DNA of 64,000 nt from Flavobacteriales bacterium (GTDB lineage Bacteria > Bacteroidota > Bacteroidia > Flavobacteriales_F > PHOS-HE28). The stretch lies in the NCBI GenBank assembly GCA_016788635.1, contig JAEUSU010000023.1, forward strand, positions 62,001 to 126,000. The letters run 5' to 3'. A program made the position numbers and the translations under genes. Positions 33,748 to 41,217 of the stretch are shown in pieces (position 1 is the first letter of the stretch; the number at the start of each line of letters is the position of its first letter). Below the pieces are notes generated by a model that was not told the DNA's origin, did no database searches, and saw nothing but the letters and a program-made list of their open reading frames with translations.

Positions 33748-34328
33748 CGCTTCACAAGGGGGAATTTCATCTTGTACTTCACATCCGTCCGGCCCTGCGT
33801 GATGTCGCGCAGCCGGCCTTGCAACAACCGCTTCCGGAGCGGTGGAAGCAGTTCTGTAAAGAGCACGCCGTCCAGGTGGTCGGTCTCATGCTGGATCACG
33901 CGGGCGGCGTAGCCCTCGAAGGTCTCCACGTGCTCCTTGAAATGTTCATCCTGGTAGCGCAGGGTGATGCGCGGCTGGCGGAAGACCTCCTCACGGATGT
34001 TGGGGATGCTCAGGCAGCCTTCCTCGAAACCCCACTCCTCTCCCTCCTCATCCTCGATGTAAGCGTTGATGAAGACCTTCTTGAAGTCCTTCAACTCGGG
34101 CGCTTCGGCTGGCATGCCCTCCTCCTCCTGTGCGAAAGGCGAGGCATCCACAATGAACAGCCGTATGCTGTGGCCCACCTGTGGGGCGGCGAGGCCCACG
34201 CCGTTGGCAGCGTACATGGTCTCGAACATGTCGGCGATGAGCTGTGCAAGACCGGAATGGTCCGGCGTGATCTCGGACGCCACCTTCTTCAGCACGGGGT
34301 CGCCATAGGCGCGAATGGGTAGGATCAT
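33744..34328 (-). CDS. def: Peptide deformylase
   Basis: Removes the formyl group from the N-terminal Met of new proteins. 194 residues, slightly longer than E. coli Def. All three metal/active-site motifs are intact: GVGLAAPQVG near 42, EEGCLSIPN near 102 and QHETDHLDG near 145. The Met start gives MILPIRAYGDPVL, typical of the family. A perfect TATTTTTG -7 box lies 11 bp upstream, so a leader of only a few bases is expected. It overlaps the TPR lipoprotein gene by 4 bp. Confidence 0.97.
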   Translation of the reverse strand: MILPIRAYGDPVLKKVASEITPDHSGLAQLIADMFETMYAANGVGLAAPQVGHSIRLFIVDASPFAQEEEGMPAEAPELKDFKKVFINAYIEDEEGEEWGFEEGCLSIPNIREEVFRQPRITLRYQDEHFKEHVETFEGYAARVIQHETDHLDGVLFTELLPPLRKRLLQGRLRDITQGRTDVKYKMKFPLVKR

Positions 34329-34339
34329 GGCAAGGGGCG

Positions 34340-34347
34340 CAAAAATA
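34340..34347 (-). promoter_or_regulatory. Perfect -7 box TATTTTTG for def
   Basis: Exact TAnnTTTG match on the minus strand, ending 11 bp before the ATG at 34328. Confidence 0.55.
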
Positions 34348-34363
34348 GTCTGCTTGGGTTGCA

Positions 34364-34384
34364 GGTTGAGGGTTGAGGGTTGAG
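34364..34384. repeat. Tandem 3 x 7-bp repeat GGTTGAG
   Basis: Three exact copies of GGTTGAG lie in the gap between def and ruvX. The complementary form (TTCAACC then CTCAACC) occurs at 38400-38413. Such CTCAACC-type runs are scattered short intergenic repeats; the function is unknown. Confidence 0.6.
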
Positions 34385-34417
34385 GGCCTGCCCACCGCAG
34401 ACAAGTCGAGGGTTGCC

Positions 34418-34831
34418 CTAACCCTGCCGCTGCAACCAGTCCTGCAACAGGATGGTGGCGCTGATGCGGTCAAGCTGCCCCTTGTCACGCCGCGCCATGC
34501 GGCCTTTGCCGCTCTCCTGCACCGTGCGCGCCGCCATGCGGCTGGTGAAGCGCTCGTCCACCGGCTCCACCCATTGCGCCGGAAAAGCGGCCCGCAGCCG
34601 CGCAATGAAGTCCTGCACCGCCGCCGTGGCATCCGTGGGGCGGCCATCCAGCCCCACCGGCAAGCCCACGATGAAGCCATCCACCGCCTCGCGCGCCAGG
34701 TAGTTGCTCAGGTAGTCCATCACCTTTGTAGTCTCCACTGTTTCCAGCGCCGAGGCGATGATCCGCAGCGGATCGGTCACGGCGATCCCGGTGCGCTTCA
34801 GGCCGAGGTCTATGGCGATGACGCGGGACAT
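34418..34831 (-). CDS. ruvX: Putative Holliday junction resolvase RuvX (YqgF)
   Basis: 137 residues from the ATG at 34831. The RNase H-like motif is MSRVIAIDLGLKRTGIAVTD at the start, with Asp8 and the conserved GLKRTG. Then VGLPVGLDGRPTDATA, EPVDERFTSRMAARTV and ISATILLQDWL follow, all typical of RuvX/YqgF, which acts in Holliday junction or 16S rRNA processing. A GACCTTCG box (two mismatches) ends 5 bp before the start. It is divergent from dapD with a gap of about 70 bp. Confidence 0.9.
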   Translation of the reverse strand: MSRVIAIDLGLKRTGIAVTDPLRIIASALETVETTKVMDYLSNYLAREAVDGFIVGLPVGLDGRPTDATAAVQDFIARLRAAFPAQWVEPVDERFTSRMAARTVQESGKGRMARRDKGQLDRISATILLQDWLQRQG

Positions 34832-34869
34832 GGTCGCGAAGGTCCGCAGAATGGGGCGCATCTTTGCCA

Positions 34870-34896
34870 TCCGCCTTCGTCAAAAGCTTCGGCGGA
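34870..34896. repeat. Palindromic element in the dapD leader, related to the agmatinase repeat
   Basis: Arms TCCGCC (34870-34875) and GGCGGA (34891-34896). The segment 34884-34896 is the exact reverse complement of 13 bases at 13888-13900 inside the agmatinase gene. It ends 6 bp before the dapD ATG. Confidence 0.5.
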
Positions 34897-34902
34897 CAGA
34901 GC

Positions 34903-35709
34903 ATGCACGAACTGATCGAAAAAGCATGGGCGGACCGCTCCATGCTGCGCTATCCGGAGGTGGTGGACGCGGTGGAGCACGTGATCGCCAAGCTGGACAA
35001 GGGTGAAGTGCGCGTGGCCGAACCCTTGGGCGACGGATGGCGGGTGAACGAATGGGTGAAGAAGGCCGTGCTGATGTACTTCCCCATCAAACAGATGCAC
35101 ACCATGGAGGTGGGGCCGCTTGAGTTCCACGACAAGATCCCCCTGAAGCGGCACTACGCCAGCCTGAACGTGCGCGTGGTGCCCCACGCCATCGCGCGCC
35201 ATGGCAGCTTCCTGGCCCCCGGCGTGATCCTGATGCCCAGCTACGTGAACATCGGTGCGTACGTGGACAGCGACACCATGGTGGACACCTGGGCCACCGT
35301 GGGCAGCTGCGCGCAGATCGGCAAGGGTGTGCACCTGAGCGGTGGTGTGGGCATCGGCGGTGTGCTGGAACCCGTGCAGGCCGCGCCCGTGATCATCGAG
35401 GACGGCTGCTTCATCGGCTCGCGCGCCATTGTGGTGGAGGGCGTGCGCGTGGGGCGCGAAGCCGTGCTCGGCGCCAACGTGGTGCTCACCGCCAGCACCC
35501 GCATCATCGATGTGACCGGTCCGGAGCCGAAGGAGATGCGCGGCTTTGTTCCCCCACGCAGCGTGGTGATCCCTGGTACCGTGCCCAAGAAATTCCCGGC
35601 AGGCGAGTACGGCGTACCCTGCGCGATCATCATCGGCCAGCGCAAGGAGAGCACCGACAGAAAGACGAGCCTGAACGAAGTGTTACGGGAGCACAGCGTT
35701 GCGGTCTAA
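34903..35709 (+). CDS. dapD: 2,3,4,5-tetrahydropyridine-2,6-dicarboxylate N-succinyltransferase
   Basis: Succinylase step of lysine and diaminopimelate synthesis. 268 residues from the ATG at 34903. Left-handed beta-helix hexapeptide repeats run through VVPHAIARHGSFLAPGVILM, VNIGAYVDSDTMVDTWATVG, SCAQIGKGVHLSGGVGIGGV and GCFIGSRAIVVEGVRVGREA. The helical N-terminal domain is normal (LIEKAWADRSMLRYPEVVDA). The upstream extension to 34864 covers the palindromic element and is rejected. A CATCTTTG -7-like box lies at 34859-34866. An inverted repeat at 35713-35790 follows the stop and may act as terminator. Confidence 0.95.
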   Translation: MHELIEKAWADRSMLRYPEVVDAVEHVIAKLDKGEVRVAEPLGDGWRVNEWVKKAVLMYFPIKQMHTMEVGPLEFHDKIPLKRHYASLNVRVVPHAIARHGSFLAPGVILMPSYVNIGAYVDSDTMVDTWATVGSCAQIGKGVHLSGGVGIGGVLEPVQAAPVIIEDGCFIGSRAIVVEGVRVGREAVLGANVVLTASTRIIDVTGPEPKEMRGFVPPRSVVIPGTVPKKFPAGEYGVPCAIIIGQRKESTDRKTSLNEVLREHSVAV

Positions 35710-35712
35710 CTC

Positions 35713-35790
35713 TTCACCACAGAGGCACCGAGGACACGGAGAACAACGATAGAATGTATCCCTCTGTGCGCTCCGTGCCTCTGTGGTGAA
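35713..35790. repeat. Inverted repeat between dapD and the GT9 gene
   Basis: A perfect 16-bp pair, TTCACCACAGAGGCAC (35713-35728) and GTGCCTCTGTGGTGAA (35775-35790), with further partial matches inside (GGACACGGAG and CTCCGTGCC). A decayed relative lies at 45115-45209. It has the look of a dispersed non-coding element and can also end transcription from both sides. Confidence 0.7.
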
Positions 35791-35805
35791 CATTGACCAA
35801 AGCAC

Positions 35806-36786
35806 ATGAAACAGTTCCTCGTCATCCAGACCGCCTTCCTGGGCGATGCCGTGCTGGTGACGGGCATCCTGGAGAAGCTGCATGCGCATTTCCCCGACGC
35901 CGCGATCGACCTGGTGGTGCGCAAGGGCAATGAGGGTCTTTTCGATGGCCACCCCTTCCTGCGCAAGCTTTTCGTTTGGGACAAACGCCAGGGCAAGACC
36001 CGCGCGCTGTTCCGGCTGATCGGGGAGTTGCGGAGAACGGAATACGACCACATCATCAACGCCCAGCGCTTTTTAAGTACGGGCCTGATGACGGTGCTGG
36101 CACGCGGGAAGGAGAAGGTCGGTTTTGACAAGAATCCACTGAGCTTCCTTTTCTCGCGGAAGGTGGATCACATCATTGGGGATGGCCGGCACGAAGTGGA
36201 CCGCCTGAACGCCTTGATCGCGCACCTCACCGATGGCAGCCGTCCCCTACCCCGCCTTTATCCCAGCGAAGCGGCCCGTGCGGAACTCGATCAGCTGATC
36301 GACGGATCGTCCGATCAGCTGATCTGCATTGCCCCTGCTTCCGTCTGGTTCACCAAGCAATGGCCGGAGCACAAATGGGTGGAACTGATCAAAGCTCTGC
36401 CATCCGATCACCGGGTGCTGCTGATCGGAGCGCCGGGCGATGTGCCGCTGTGTGAACGCATTGTGCAAGCCGCCGGACGCGGCGAAGTGCTGGCGGGCCA
36501 GCTCTCGTTGTTGGGCACCGCTGCGCTGATGGAACGCACCAGCATGAACTACGTGAACGACAGCGCCCCGCTACACATCGCCAGCGCCATGAACGCACCG
36601 GTCACAGCTGTGTTCTGCAGCACCGTGCCCGCCTTCGGCTTCGGGCCACTGCGCGCGAACAGCCGCATCGTGGAAACCACGGAGAAGCTGGATTGCCGGC
36701 CCTGCGGGTTGCACGGGTACAAGGCGTGCCCGAAGGGGCATTTCAGGTGTGCGGAGGGGGTAGATGCTCCTCAAGTGGCATCTTGA
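35806..36786 (+). CDS. Glycosyltransferase family 9 (heptosyltransferase-like)
   Basis: 326 residues. The start MKQFLVIQTAFLGDAVLVTG, with GDAVL in the nucleotide-sugar glycosyltransferase position, is the family 9 hallmark. Then AAIDLVVRKGNEGLFDGHPF, SDQLICIAPASVWFTKQWPE near 165-185 and LLIGAPGDVPLCERIVQA. The end, MNYVNDSAPLHIASAMNAPV, gives the conserved C-terminal D/E-x-G-type site (NDSAPLHIAS). Likely transfers a sugar to lipopolysaccharide core or a related surface glycan; acceptor unknown. The C-terminus RPCGLHGYKACPKGHFRC has Cys residues seen in related Bacteroidota enzymes. Confidence 0.85.
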   Translation: MKQFLVIQTAFLGDAVLVTGILEKLHAHFPDAAIDLVVRKGNEGLFDGHPFLRKLFVWDKRQGKTRALFRLIGELRRTEYDHIINAQRFLSTGLMTVLARGKEKVGFDKNPLSFLFSRKVDHIIGDGRHEVDRLNALIAHLTDGSRPLPRLYPSEAARAELDQLIDGSSDQLICIAPASVWFTKQWPEHKWVELIKALPSDHRVLLIGAPGDVPLCERIVQAAGRGEVLAGQLSLLGTAALMERTSMNYVNDSAPLHIASAMNAPVTAVFCSTVPAFGFGPLRANSRIVETTEKLDCRPCGLHGYKACPKGHFRCAEGVDAPQVAS

Positions 36787-36795
36787 GCATCGGCC

Positions 36796-36803
36796 TACTT
36801 TTG
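36796..36803 (+). promoter_or_regulatory. Perfect -7 box TACTTTTG before the tRNA nucleotidyltransferase
   Basis: Exact TAnnTTTG match, ending 13 bp before the ATG at 36817. The nearest TTG (36783-36785) is only 10 bp upstream, so the -33 box is not at standard spacing. Confidence 0.5.
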
Positions 36804-36816
36804 CCGCCCTTCCATC

Positions 36817-38352
36817 ATGTCCCGCACATCGTCATACACTGTTGACCCTGCCCGCCTCGATGGCGTGGTGCAGGAGCCGCTATTCGCAGCGGTGGCTGCT
36901 GAGGCCAGGGCGCAGGGAATCCCGGCCTTCGCGATCGGCGGCTATGTGCGTGACCGGCTCATCGGGCGGCCCTGCAAGGACATCGACTTCGTGGTGGAGG
37001 GCGACGGCATCGCCTTCGCCGAAGCCGTGGCGAAACGGATGAAGGCCGAGCCCGTGCACGTCTTCAAGAACTTCGGCACGGCGATGTTCACCCTTCGACG
37101 GGCTCAGGGTGACCTTCGCCAGGCTCAGAGTGACATTCGCGAGGCGCAGGATGACTGGCAGGTGGAATTCGTGGGCGCCCGCAAGGAGAGTTACAGCCGC
37201 AACAGCCGCAAGCCCCAGGTGGAGCCCGGCACCATACAGGACGACCAGGAGCGGCGCGACTTCACCATCAACGCGCTGGCCATCTCGCTGAACGCCGGCA
37301 GCCTCGGCGCGCTGGTGGACCCCTTCGGCGGCATACTCGACCTGGACCGCGGCCTCATCCGAACCCCGCTCGATCCAGACATCACCTTCAGCGACGACCC
37401 GCTACGCATGCTGCGCGCCGTGCGCTTCGCGAACCAACTGGGCTTTGTGATCGACCCGGTGACCTTCGAGGCCATCCGGCGCAATGCCCACCGGTTGGAG
37501 ATCATCAGTGCGGAGCGCATTCATACCGAGCTCAACAAGATCATCCTCACACCCAAACCCAGCATCGGCTTCAACCTGCTGCTGCAGGGCGGGCTGCTCC
37601 AGCAGTTCTTCCCCGAGTTCGTGGAGCTGCAGGGCGCCGAGGAGAAATTCGGCATCGGACACAAGGACAATTTCCACCACACCCTGCAGGTGCTGGACAA
37701 CGTGTGCCGCCAGAGCGATGACCTGTGGCTGCGCTGGGGTGCCGTGCTGCACGACATCGCCAAGCCCGCCACCAAGCGCTTCGTGCCCGGCGCGGGCTGG
37801 ACCTTTCACGGGCACGAGGACAAGGGCGCGCGCATGGTGCCCAAGATCTTCCGTCGCCTGAAGCTGCCGCTGGACGAGAAGATGAAGTTCGTGCAGAAGC
37901 TCGTGGCCCTGCACCTGCGCCCCATCGCGCTTACCAAGGACGAGGTGACCGACAGCGCCGTGCGCCGCCTGCTCTTTGATGCCGGAGACGACATCGATGC
38001 GCTGATGATCCTGTGCCGGGCGGACATCACCAGCAAGAACGAGAAGAAGAAGGAGCGCTACCTGCGCAACTACGAAGTGGTGATGCAGAAGCTGAAGGAC
38101 GTGGAGGAGAAGGACCGCGTGCGCAACTTTCAGCCGCCCATCACCGGCGAGGACATCATGGCCGCCTTCGGCATCGGGCCCTGCAAGTTCATCGGTGATA
38201 TCAAGACCGTGATCAAGGACGCCATCCTGGACGGCGACATCGAGAATGAGCGCGCGCAGGCCTGGCCCCTGATGCTGGCGACCGGCCGCAAGCTGGGCCT
38301 CACACCTGTGCTCACTGATGACCCCGGCCCGCAGTTGCCGGCGGGGAAGTGA
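36817..38352 (+). CDS. tRNA CCA-adding nucleotidyltransferase / poly(A) polymerase family with HD domain
   Basis: 511 residues. Adds CCA to tRNA ends; one of the two tRNA genes here does not encode CCA. Head domain: [20 protein letters not shown], with the catalytic DxD in [10 protein letters not shown] near 50, and NFGTAMFTL. Then [17 protein letters not shown] near 150 and [20 protein letters not shown] near 190. An HD-type region begins at [13 protein letters not shown] and [17 protein letters not shown] near 285-320. Residues about 93-113 ([20 protein letters not shown]) are encoded by three 21-bp repeats inserted between two strands of the head, where homologues continue directly. The rest is standard. 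Confidence 0.9.
   Translation: MSRTSSYTVDPARLDGVVQEPLFAAVAAEARAQGIPAFAIGGYVRDRLIGRPCKDIDFVVEGDGIAFAEAVAKRMKAEPVHVFKNFGTAMFTLRRAQGDLRQAQSDIREAQDDWQVEFVGARKESYSRNSRKPQVEPGTIQDDQERRDFTINALAISLNAGSLGALVDPFGGILDLDRGLIRTPLDPDITFSDDPLRMLRAVRFANQLGFVIDPVTFEAIRRNAHRLEIISAERIHTELNKIILTPKPSIGFNLLLQGGLLQQFFPEFVELQGAEEKFGIGHKDNFHHTLQVLDNVCRQSDDLWLRWGAVLHDIAKPATKRFVPGAGWTFHGHEDKGARMVPKIFRRLKLPLDEKMKFVQKLVALHLRPIALTKDEVTDSAVRRLLFDAGDDIDALMILCRADITSKNEKKKERYLRNYEVVMQKLKDVEEKDRVRNFQPPITGEDIMAAFGIGPCKFIGDIKTVIKDAILDGDIENERAQAWPLMLATGRKLGLTPVLTDDPGPQLPAGK
37093..37155. repeat. Three tandem 21-bp repeats inside the tRNA nucleotidyltransferase gene
   Basis: Units 37093-37113, 37114-37134 and 37135-37155 share the pattern nTTCGnCnGGCnCAGnGTGAC with the third more diverged. 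Being 3 x 7 codons, they keep the frame and add about 21 residues with the recurring AQxD motif. The sequence resembles short dispersed repeats of the type CTTCGACnGGCTCAGGGTGAC. Confidence 0.8.
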
Positions 38353-38399
38353 GCCGTACGCAACAGGCTCACCGCTGAAAACTTAGCTTCGCGTTCGCC

Positions 38400-38413
38400 T
38401 TCAACCCTCAACC
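38400..38413. repeat. Two CTCAACC-type 7-bp units upstream of the pRiA4b-like gene
   Basis: TTCAACC (38400-38406) and CTCAACC (38407-38413) are the reverse-complement form of the GGTTGAG run at 34364-34384. They lie in the 92-bp gap between the nucleotidyltransferase and the next gene, downstream of a TAGCTTCG -7-like box (38384-38391). Confidence 0.45.
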
Positions 38414-38444
38414 CGCTTCTGGGCCAACCTACAACTTCCAACCG

Positions 38445-39029
38445 GTGAGGATATACCGCTTCCGCGTCCTGATCGACCACGAGAGCGAAGCCTTTCGTGA
38501 CATCGAGATCGCTTCCGAGCAGACCTTCCTTGACCTGCACAAGGCCATCAAGACCGCATTTGGCTTCAAAGGGGAGGAAATGGCCTGCTTCTACGTGAGT
38601 GACGAGGAATGGGGCAAAGGCCCGGAGATCCCCCTGGCCGATCTGGGATTCGCCGAGGATGGTGACGTACCCGCCCTGATGGACCAGGTGTACATCAGCG
38701 ACCATATCCGCAGCACCAAACAGCGCTTCATCTACGCCTACGATTTCCTGCACATGTGGATGTTCCTGGTGGAACTGATCCACGCCGGAGATCCCGTGAA
38801 GGACACGGCCTACCCCCGCACAGTGATGAGCGTAGGACAGGCACCCGATGAGCACAGCAAGGAAGTGGACCTGAGCGAGGGCATCCTGGAGGAGGACAGC
38901 TACAGCGAGGACACACCGAGCGTGTACGCCGAAGGCGAGGATGATGACCTCTTCGGCGAAGAGGACGAGGATGAGGAAGGCGAACCGCGCCACGGCAACA
39001 TCGACGACCTGGGCGAGGAGTACCGATGA
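38445..39029 (+). CDS. pRiA4b ORF-3-like protein with acidic tail
   Basis: 194 residues from a GTG start. The N-terminal part, RIYRFRVLIDHESEAFRDIE, then TFLDLHKAIKTAFGF and QRFIYAYDFLHMWMFLVELI, fits the plasmid pRiA4b ORF-3 family (PF07929), a small fold of unknown role often seen in Bacteroidota chromosomes. The C-terminus is a run of acidic residues (EGEDDDLFGEEDEDEEGE) suggesting a protein-binding tail. It overlaps the miaA start by ATGA (4 bp), so it may take part in tRNA or translation-related work, but this is inference. Confidence 0.7.
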   Translation: MRIYRFRVLIDHESEAFRDIEIASEQTFLDLHKAIKTAFGFKGEEMACFYVSDEEWGKGPEIPLADLGFAEDGDVPALMDQVYISDHIRSTKQRFIYAYDFLHMWMFLVELIHAGDPVKDTAYPRTVMSVGQAPDEHSKEVDLSEGILEEDSYSEDTPSVYAEGEDDDLFGEEDEDEEGEPRHGNIDDLGEEYR

Positions 39030-39952
39030 GCGCGAAGGGCACGCTGATCGTGATCGGCGGCCCCACGGCCTCGGGTAAGACACGCGCCGCCGCCGCGCTG
39101 GCCGGGCACTTCGGCACCGAGGTGATCAGTGCGGACAGCCGTCAGTTCTATCGCGACATGTGCATCGGCACGGCGCGTCCGCTGGAAGATGAACTGCAGG
39201 GTGTACCGCACCACTTCCTGGGCCACCTGGCCATCCACGAAGCCTGGAGCGCTGGTGCCTTCGCACGTGCGGCCGAGCCTGTGCTGCAGGATCTGATCAC
39301 CCGGCACGGCAGCGCAGTGCTTGTGGGGGGAAGTGGCCTTTACATGGACGCCGCCCTGAAAGGCCTGGATCCGCTGCCCGCCGGTGACCCCAGGGTCCGC
39401 ACCCGTCTGCAGGAGCGATGGGAGCGCGAGGGTCTTGCCCCCTTGCTCACCGAGCTTCAAGACAGGGACCCCGCCACCTGGCAGCGCATCGACCGGAACA
39501 ATCCGCACCGCGTGATCCGCGCACTGGAGGTGTGCCTGCTTAGCGGGCGCACCTACAGCGAACAACGCCACGCCCCGCAGGACCGCAATGACATGCGCAT
39601 CGTACGGATCGCGCTGGAGCTACCACGCAATGAACTGTACCGCCGTATCGAAGACCGCGTGGACGCAATGGTGGCCGCTGGACTGGTGCAGGAGGCGCGC
39701 GCACTCCTTCCCCACCGCCATCACAACGCGCTCCGCACCGTGGGCTACCGCGAGCTCTTCGCGCATTTCGATGGGGAGATCACGCTGGAAGAAGCGGTCG
39801 CGCTGATCAAGCAGCACACGCGCAATTACGCCAAGCGGCAGCTTACCTGGCTGCGGCGCGAGCCAGGCTGGCGGTTCGTGCACCCGGAGGATGTGGCGGG
39901 AATGTTCCGGCTCGTCGATGCTGGGCAGGGGCCGCATCCCGGTCACACCTGA
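39026..39952 (+). CDS. miaA: tRNA dimethylallyltransferase
   Basis: Adds a dimethylallyl group to A37 of tRNAs that read codons starting with U. 308 residues. P-loop GGPTASGKTRAAAAL near 11-25, SADSRQFYRDMCIGTARP near 37-55 (substrate site), VGGSGLYMDAALKGL near 100 and the C-terminal NYAKRQLTWLRREP near 275. The start overlaps the upstream pRiA4b-like gene by 4 bp. The 3' end overlaps the convergent PP2C phosphatase gene by 10 bp, so there is no space for a terminator. Confidence 0.95.
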   Translation: MSAKGTLIVIGGPTASGKTRAAAALAGHFGTEVISADSRQFYRDMCIGTARPLEDELQGVPHHFLGHLAIHEAWSAGAFARAAEPVLQDLITRHGSAVLVGGSGLYMDAALKGLDPLPAGDPRVRTRLQERWEREGLAPLLTELQDRDPATWQRIDRNNPHRVIRALEVCLLSGRTYSEQRHAPQDRNDMRIVRIALELPRNELYRRIEDRVDAMVAAGLVQEARALLPHRHHNALRTVGYRELFAHFDGEITLEEAVALIKQHTRNYAKRQLTWLRREPGWRFVHPEDVAGMFRLVDAGQGPHPGHT

Positions 39953-41217
39953 AGGCCGATCAACAGCACGTCATCGACCTGCTCGTGCGTGCCTTTCCAA
40001 AGCCGGAAACGATCGGATATGGCCTGGTGCTGCTCATCCATGGTCAGGGTGGCGGTCTCCAGCAGCCATTGTCTCAGACCACTGCTCTTCAATTTGCGCC
40101 CCAACGCACCACCGAACTGGTCCTGCAGGCCATCGGAGAAGAGGTAGATGCGGTCGCCACGTTGCAACTGCAGGCGGGCACCAGTGAAGGGGCCCTGTGC
40201 GCCCTCGTGCATGCCGATCGGCATGCGGTCTCCCTTGACCTCAATGAGCTCGCCGCTTCGCACCACGTACAGCGGACCGTGTGCGCCGGCATGTTCCAGC
40301 AGCAATGCATCGGGATCGATGGAGACCAGGCACACGTTCATGCCATCGCGCGTGGCCGCCTCGTCGGCCTGCCGGTTCAAGGCCTGCACCATGCCGTTAC
40401 GAAGTTCGTTCAGCACGGCCGCCGGTCGCACCAGTCCCTTCTGCAATACCGTTTCCTCGAAGAGCGAAGCGCCGATAAGGCTGAGCAACGCGCCGGGCAC
40501 GCCGTGGCCCGTGCAATCGGCGGCGGCCACCAGCAGGCGCTTGTCGCGCTGCGCGAACCAGTACAGGTCACCGCTGACAATATCGCGCGGACGGTGAAGG
40601 ATGAATGACTCCGGGAACAGTTCCTGCAGGCGTTCGGCCTCCGGCAGCACGGCCTGCTGAATGCGTTTGGCGTAGCGGATGCTGGAGAGCAGCTCACGGT
40701 TCTGCTCCATCACGAGCGACTGCTGCCGCTCCACCTCGCGTTGCAAGGCCAGCCTTTCGCGTATGTCGCGGGCAAAGAGGATGATGGCCGGGCGGCCCTG
40801 GTACGAGATCACGCGGGTGCTGCTCTCGACGGGGATCACCTCGCCGATGGAGGTCAGCAAGGGGATATCCTCATACACCAGCCCTTTTCTTTCCCACGCA
40901 TCGGCGATGCGTTCGGCGCTGATGCCGATGTATTCACGTGGGTGCAACTGGAAGATGGTGAGGCCCTTGAACTCTCCCCTCGAATAACCGAGCAGTGCGG
41001 CGGCCCTTGCGTTGGCCTGGTGTATGCGACCGTCCACGAAGTCGATCACGAAGAAGGCATCATTGCTGCTTTCAAGCACGTCCAGGTAACTGGTTCGATC
41101 GCGCTCACTGCTGTTATAAAGGCCGCGCAAGCGGTCGTAGGCATAGGAGATCCCCACGCTGGCGCCCAGCAGCAGCACGGGCAGCGCACCGTAGGTCAGG
41201 GCCAGGCTCAGTTCCAT
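39943..41217 (-). CDS. PAS domain plus PP2C-type SpoIIE phosphatase
   Basis: 424 residues. One N-terminal membrane helix (LALTYGALPVLLLGASVGIS), a PAS domain (about 45-160: LESSNDAFFVIDFVDGRIHQ, GYSRGEFKGLTIFQLHPREY), a short coiled coil (LALQREVERQQSLVMEQNRE) and a SpoIIE-type phosphatase (about 190-420). The catalytic start is the Bacteroidota pattern RPRDIVSGDLYWF and AAADCTGHGVPGALLSLIG near 240-260. It probably dephosphorylates a signalling protein in response to the PAS signal; the partner is unknown. The start overlaps the stop of the redoxin gene by 10 bp. Confidence 0.88.
   Translation of the reverse strand: MELSLALTYGALPVLLLGASVGISYAYDRLRGLYNSSERDRTSYLDVLESSNDAFFVIDFVDGRIHQANARAAALLGYSRGEFKGLTIFQLHPREYIGISAERIADAWERKGLVYEDIPLLTSIGEVIPVESSTRVISYQGRPAIILFARDIRERLALQREVERQQSLVMEQNRELLSSIRYAKRIQQAVLPEAERLQELFPESFILHRPRDIVSGDLYWFAQRDKRLLVAAADCTGHGVPGALLSLIGASLFEETVLQKGLVRPAAVLNELRNGMVQALNRQADEAATRDGMNVCLVSIDPDALLLEHAGAHGPLYVVRSGELIEVKGDRMPIGMHEGAQGPFTGARLQLQRGDRIYLFSDGLQDQFGGALGRKLKSSGLRQWLLETATLTMDEQHQAISDRFRLWKGTHEQVDDVLLIGLQV

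Noticed and set aside
34364-34384. CRISPR-like array
   Set aside because: Units are 7 bp and directly tandem without spacers; no cas genes in the window.
34503-34943. Second frame overlapping ruvX and dapD
   Set aside because: Arg/Gly/His-rich shadow of ruvX, with no start or motif support.
38445-39029. Plasmid or transposon passenger gene (pRiA4b ORF-3 / IS1096 TnpR-like name)
   Set aside because: No transposase, inverted-repeat ends or att sites around it; it is translationally coupled to miaA, so it is treated as resident.
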